This document shows, in pieces, positions 60,479 to 64,000 of a stretch of 64,000 nucleotides of DNA; position 1 is the first letter of the stretch, and every line of letters begins with the position of its first letter. The translations under genes were made by a program, and so were the position numbers. The DNA comes from Phycisphaerales bacterium (GTDB lineage: Bacteria > Planctomycetota > Phycisphaerae > Phycisphaerales > UBA1924), in assembly GCA_017642965.1 (NCBI GenBank), contig JAEPOJ010000001.1, positions 217,303 to 281,302 on the forward strand, written 5' to 3'. The notes beneath the pieces are model-generated. The model saw only the letters and a list, made by a program, of their open reading frames with translations, did not search any database and was not told the origin of the DNA.

Positions 60479-60539
60479 CACAACCGGGCAGCGCCCACAC
60501 CCCGCGGCGCCAGCAGCCGCACACATCGAGAACCCACCC

Positions 60540-61706
60540 GTGACCCGTCCGACGCCCAGCGTGTCTGTGTGCAGTCCAAAGCCCGTAGGCCGCGTGGTCA
60601 TGTGGACCCTGCGCCTCCTGACGCTCTCACTCCTCACCGTCACCGCCGCCCCCCTCATCCACACCGACTGGTGGCCGATCCGCCTCTGGGACTTCCCACG
60701 CCTCCAGATCCTCGCAACCGCGAGCTTCCTCACCATCTACACACTCGCCCTCACATGGCACTGCCGCCTCAAGCAGGGCAGCCTCGCCCTCCTCGGGATC
60801 CTCCTCGCCATCATCGTGTGGCAGGCCACATACATCATCCCCTACACGAGCGCATGGCCCCACGCCATCCCCACCGCCACCAGCAGCGATGTCTCCATCC
60901 TCGTGTGCAACCTCGACAAACGCAACACGCAGCACGATGCCGTCGCACAGATGCTCCGCGACTCCCAGTCCGACATCCTCATCCTCGTCGAGCTCGACCA
61001 GGCGTGGGCGGATGCACTCAGCGATGTCCGCGCAAACTTCCCGCACAGATCCGAGATCGTGCTCGAGGACGGCCTCGGCCTCGCACTCTGGTCAAAGCAC
61101 CCACTCGATAACCCACAGATCAGGCACATCGTCTCCGACAAACGCCCCTCGATCTTCGCCACCCTCACCATCAACAACCACGACGTGCGCCTCGTCGCGA
61201 TCCACCCCACACCACCCGCGCTGCGAGTCCCCCATGAGGACGAACGCTACGACAGCGGCATCCGAGACGCAGAACTCATACTGCTCGCCAAGGAAGTAAA
61301 AGACAACCCACAAGCAAACTGGATCGTCGCGGGCGATTTCAACGACGTCGCCTGGTCACGCACCACCGCGCTCTTCTCAAGTATCAGCGGCCTGCTCGAT
61401 CCCCGCGTCGGCCGAGGCCTCATCAACACCTACCACGCCCAGTACCCGCTGATGCGATACCCCCTCGACCACGTCTTCGTGTCCGAGCACTTCGCCGTTC
61501 GCAGCTTCGATCGAATCGAAACCCCCGGCTCAGACCACTTCGCCGTCCGTGTCGAACTCGCACTCGTCCCTCACGCGTCGCAAAAGAACCAGCCGGACGA
61601 GGACGACGCGGAGGAAGCCGCCGAGATCATCGAGGAGGGCGTCGAAGAAGCCGCGGAGCACGATGAAAACGTGAGCGACCCGCCCGAAGCCGACCCGAAC
61701 ACATAA
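60540..61706 (+). CDS. Membrane-anchored endonuclease/exonuclease/phosphatase (EEP) family protein
   Basis: A 388-residue protein. Three N-terminal hydrophobic helices (residues 25-100) anchor it; the EEP domain follows outside or inside the membrane. Catalytic blocks are ILVCNLDKRN, ILILVELDQAW (catalytic Glu), RLVAIHPTPP, WIVAGDFNDVAWS (Asp-Asn pair) and GSDHFAVRVEL (final Asp-His). The family includes sphingomyelinases, nucleases and inositol phosphatases; the substrate is unknown. An acidic C-terminal tail of about 50 residues (EEAAEIIEEGVEEAAEHDE) is unusual. The start is GTG; ATG 60600 is an alternative. Confidence 0.85.
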   Translation: MTRPTPSVSVCSPKPVGRVVMWTLRLLTLSLLTVTAAPLIHTDWWPIRLWDFPRLQILATASFLTIYTLALTWHCRLKQGSLALLGILLAIIVWQATYIIPYTSAWPHAIPTATSSDVSILVCNLDKRNTQHDAVAQMLRDSQSDILILVELDQAWADALSDVRANFPHRSEIVLEDGLGLALWSKHPLDNPQIRHIVSDKRPSIFATLTINNHDVRLVAIHPTPPALRVPHEDERYDSGIRDAELILLAKEVKDNPQANWIVAGDFNDVAWSRTTALFSSISGLLDPRVGRGLINTYHAQYPLMRYPLDHVFVSEHFAVRSFDRIETPGSDHFAVRVELALVPHASQKNQPDEDDAEEAAEIIEEGVEEAAEHDENVSDPPEADPNT

Positions 61707-61725
61707 TCACCCCATCCCCATCAGT

Positions 61726-62235
61726 TCAGAGCGACAAACGCATCCGGTGCACGTCGTACGACTCGCCGTGCAGTCGCACACAGTCCGGCTCCACGCCCCA
61801 CGTCTCAAACCCGATCGAGCTGTACAGCTCCAGCGCCTCGCTCGCCACGCCCGTGACATGCAGCAGCAGCGTCTCGACCCCAGACCACGACCGCGCGACC
61901 TCGATCGCATGCCGCATCGCCGCCTCGCCATACCCCTGGCCACGAAACTCCGGCAGCGTGTACACCCCCCACGCGACCGCCTTGTGACGGAACTGCGCCT
62001 TCGTCTCCCGCTGGATCCCAACCGCGGACGCCAGCTCGCCATCCTCGTCGGGGTGGTCGATCACCACCAGCTCGTTGCCCGGGTCGTCCAGCCACTGCTT
62101 CACCACGCTCGGATGGCTCGTCAGCTCAACATACGGCAAAGACGCGAACGCCCACGGCGCCTCCTTGAGCATCGCCACACGAAGCCGCCGATACGCGTCA
62201 AGGTCCCTGCGATGAATCTTGCGTGCCTCAACCAT
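61726..62235 (-). CDS. GNAT family N-acetyltransferase
   Basis: A 169-residue GNAT. The acetyl-CoA motif is TLPEFRGQGYGEAAMRHAIEVA (R/QxxGxG/A), with typical flanking strands (VAWGVY; TLLLHVTGVASEALELYSSIGF, in part). The end EPDCVRLHGESYDVHRM matches small-molecule or amino-group acetyltransferases. Its ATG overlaps the stop of the aldo/keto reductase by one base, so the two are translationally coupled; the acceptor is unknown. Confidence 0.9.
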   Translation of the reverse strand: MVEARKIHRRDLDAYRRLRVAMLKEAPWAFASLPYVELTSHPSVVKQWLDDPGNELVVIDHPDEDGELASAVGIQRETKAQFRHKAVAWGVYTLPEFRGQGYGEAAMRHAIEVARSWSGVETLLLHVTGVASEALELYSSIGFETWGVEPDCVRLHGESYDVHRMRLSL

Positions 62236-63275
62236 CAGCTCATATCCAGCGCCGTCGCGTCGCTCCGAACCAGCCCGTTCATCAGCGACAAGTCATCATC
62301 ATCGAGCACAACACGACCCGCCCCAGCATTTTCACGCGCCTGCTCCGGCGTCCGCGCCCCAACCAGCGCATGCGTCATCCCGCGCTGGCTCACCGTCCAC
62401 GCGATCACCAGCTGCGCCATCGTGCACCCGTGCTTGTCCGCCACGGGCTGGAACTCCGCCAGCAGGTCCGCGATCTTCTGCCGGTTCGACACGCTGAATC
62501 GCTTCTGCCGGCTCCGCAGGTCATCATCCGGGAACTCACGCTCCGGACCCACCTTCCCCGTCAGCAGCCCCAGCACCAGCGGCGAATACGCCAGCATCGC
62601 CACATCGTTGTCCGCGCAGTACCCCATCTGATCGGGCAACCCCTCCTCACCCTGGAACGACCCACCCTCCATCTTCCGATGGATCATCGAATACTGCTCC
62701 TGATCGCTGTCCAGCGGCCCGATACTCCGGTACCGATCCATGATCTCCGGCGTCGCGTTGCACACGCCGATCGCCCGGATCTTCCCCTCCTCCTTCAGCC
62801 GCACCAGCTCGCCCATCGTCTCCTCGATCGGAGTGTCCTCCTCCTGCCAGTGCGTCTGATACAGATCGATGTAGTCCGTCTGCAACCGCTTGAGCGACAG
62901 CTCCACCTCACCGCGGATCGACTCCGGGTGGTTATAGATCTTGATCTCCAGATGCCCATCATCATGAGGCCCCGAAGCCGTCGACCGCCCCACGCTCCGC
63001 CCACCCGGCGCGTTGATCACCATCCCGCACTTCGTCGCCAGCACCACCTTGTCGCGCCGATCCCTGATCGCCTTGCCCACCACGATCTCGCTGTGCCCGA
63101 ACCCGTAGATCGGCGCCGTATCCAGCAGCGAGATGCCCTCATCGATCGCCGCATGGATCGCCCCGATCGACTCATCCTCATCCGCGCCGCCCCACATCCA
63201 GCCACCCATCACCCAGGTGCCCAGTGCCACAACCGATGCCTCAATCCCTGATTGCCCAAGTGGACGCGTCTGCAT
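62235..63275 (-). CDS. Aldo/keto reductase
   Basis: A 346-residue TIM-barrel oxidoreductase. The catalytic tetrad is visible: Asp and Tyr in LLDTAPIYGFGHSE, Lys in VLATKCG and His in LYQTHW. NADPH contacts near the C-terminus are ALVGARTPEQARENAGAG. I use ATG 63275, with AAGGAG 7 bases upstream; a TTG two codons earlier is in frame but lacks support. Downstream GNAT is coupled. The substrate cannot be assigned; the family reduces aldehydes and ketones. Confidence 0.92.
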   Translation of the reverse strand: MQTRPLGQSGIEASVVALGTWVMGGWMWGGADEDESIGAIHAAIDEGISLLDTAPIYGFGHSEIVVGKAIRDRRDKVVLATKCGMVINAPGGRSVGRSTASGPHDDGHLEIKIYNHPESIRGEVELSLKRLQTDYIDLYQTHWQEEDTPIEETMGELVRLKEEGKIRAIGVCNATPEIMDRYRSIGPLDSDQEQYSMIHRKMEGGSFQGEEGLPDQMGYCADNDVAMLAYSPLVLGLLTGKVGPEREFPDDDLRSRQKRFSVSNRQKIADLLAEFQPVADKHGCTMAQLVIAWTVSQRGMTHALVGARTPEQARENAGAGRVVLDDDDLSLMNGLVRSDATALDMS

Positions 63276-63336
63276 GCTCAATCTCCTTCTTGCGAAAGAA
63301 AGATTGTAGACACGCGATTATCCCCCCCGCCTCAAC

Positions 63337-64000
63337 TCACGGGCACCCCTGCTGATACCCCACGATGAACGCCGTCACATCAAAGAAGTCCAGCTCGCCG
63401 TCACCGTTGAGATCGGCGTCACCCCTGCCCCACTGGAACAACCGGACAAACTCAGAAGTATCAAAGAAATCAACCTGCCCATCAAGATTGATATCCGCGA
63501 GGCAGGTCTGCCCAACCCAAGCGGACCCTTGCTCAACATACGTCCGAGACACCAAGCCCTGCGGCGGATCCCCGATCTCAAGACCCCGCAGATCCACACT
63601 CAGCGGTGATCCAATCGCAAACTCCCGAGCCCAATAACCAGACGGTTCAAACCCATCGACAAACTCAACACGGAGCCGCCCCCAGAGGTTGATGTCGCCC
63701 GAATGCACGGAGATCAACCGATCGTGGCTCTCCGGCCCGACTTCAATTTCAAGCTCACCATGCTCCCCACTCACGGTGACGCCCCGGTAATACGTCTCGA
63801 AGTCACCAATCCCGAACCCCGGCGCGAGTGTGCCATACACAACAAGATTGCTGGCCGACATCCCATACCCTTCGATCCGTCCCCCCTTCACCACACGAAA
63901 CGATCCACTACCGCCCTGAGTTAAGACAAGCTTCTCACTCCCCGACACCAACCGGATCACGACCCCCTCACCTATCGAGTACTGATCCTCAACACGCAAC
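63337..64000 (-). CDS. C-terminal part of a secreted GC-type dockerin protein, truncated by window edge
   Basis: About 220 residues are visible; the gene runs past the end of the window, so the start is missing. The N-terminal visible part is a beta-rich, repetitive autotransporter-like stretch (VIRLVSGSEKLVLTQGGSGSF in part, GTLAPGFGIGDF), possibly a beta-helix. The C-terminus is the two-loop dockerin (DINLDGQVDFFDTSEFV, DLNGDGELDFFDVTAFI) ending QGCP. GC is lower than the chromosome average, like the 20004 gene. It is the fifth such C-terminus in the window. Confidence 0.85.
   Translation of the reverse strand, partial: LRVEDQYSIGEGVVIRLVSGSEKLVLTQGGSGSFRVVKGGRIEGYGMSASNLVVYGTLAPGFGIGDFETYYRGVTVSGEHGELEIEVGPESHDRLISVHSGDINLWGRLRVEFVDGFEPSGYWAREFAIGSPLSVDLRGLEIGDPPQGLVSRTYVEQGSAWVGQTCLADINLDGQVDFFDTSEFVRLFQWGRGDADLNGDGELDFFDVTAFIVGYQQGCP

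Overview
The window looks like chromosomal DNA of a planctomycete of the class Phycisphaerae. The evidence is the high GC content, secreted proteins ending in a two-repeat EF-hand (dockerin-like) domain that stops in Gly-Cys-Pro, paralogous prepilin-type proteins ending in an LM-DGS-N motif, and many single genes on alternating strands. I see no phage, transposon, CRISPR array, tRNA or rRNA. Assignment is from protein flavour only, without a database search.

Layout. 1-8.3 kb: 3' part of purH, an HNH nuclease, a lower-GC two-gene cassette (NodB-like deacetylase, then FAD oxidoreductase) with a perfect CRP-type palindrome upstream, a pterin dehydratase, gluQ, a DUF192 lipoprotein and an RsbU-like phosphatase. 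8.4-19 kb: an RsbV-like STAS protein just behind gyrA, a large secreted protein of unknown role, rpsA with a highly structured leader, gdhA with a multi-hairpin leader, and a TPR lipoprotein. 19-34 kb: an SDR, an LVIVD-repeat secreted protein, queF, and the rplK-rplA-rplJ-rplL-rpoB-rpoC block on the minus strand. 34-46 kb: an exopolysaccharide-type trio (beta-helix protein, GT2, O-antigen-ligase-like membrane protein), a His/Gly/Asp-rich secreted TPR protein, a lipoprotein, a dockerin-bearing trypsin-like protease, an amidohydrolase, a GT4 and a flavin-reductase-like protein. 46-54 kb: mraZ with its operator inside its promoter, two tandem paralogous methyltransferases where rsmH would be expected, a zinc-ribbon protein, a cyclophilin, two prepilin-like proteins and small membrane or DUF proteins. 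54-64 kb: a secreted helical protein, an M36/M4-like metalloprotease and an LVIVD protein with the same C-terminal domain, an EEP-family membrane protein, a GNAT, an aldo/keto reductase and the C-terminal part of a fifth dockerin protein.

How the parts fit. The information-processing genes (rpsA, rplKAJL-rpoBC, gyrA, gluQ, queF, mraZ) are interleaved with envelope and secretome genes. Five secreted proteins carry the same GC-type dockerin; no cohesin-like partner is visible here. The most interesting non-coding signals are a nested multi-hairpin junction in the rpsA leader (15972-16059), an 11-bp element shared by the rpsA and rplK upstream regions, the MraZ boxes inside the mraZ promoter, and a recurring ACGCCC/GGGCGT core in six intrinsic terminators.
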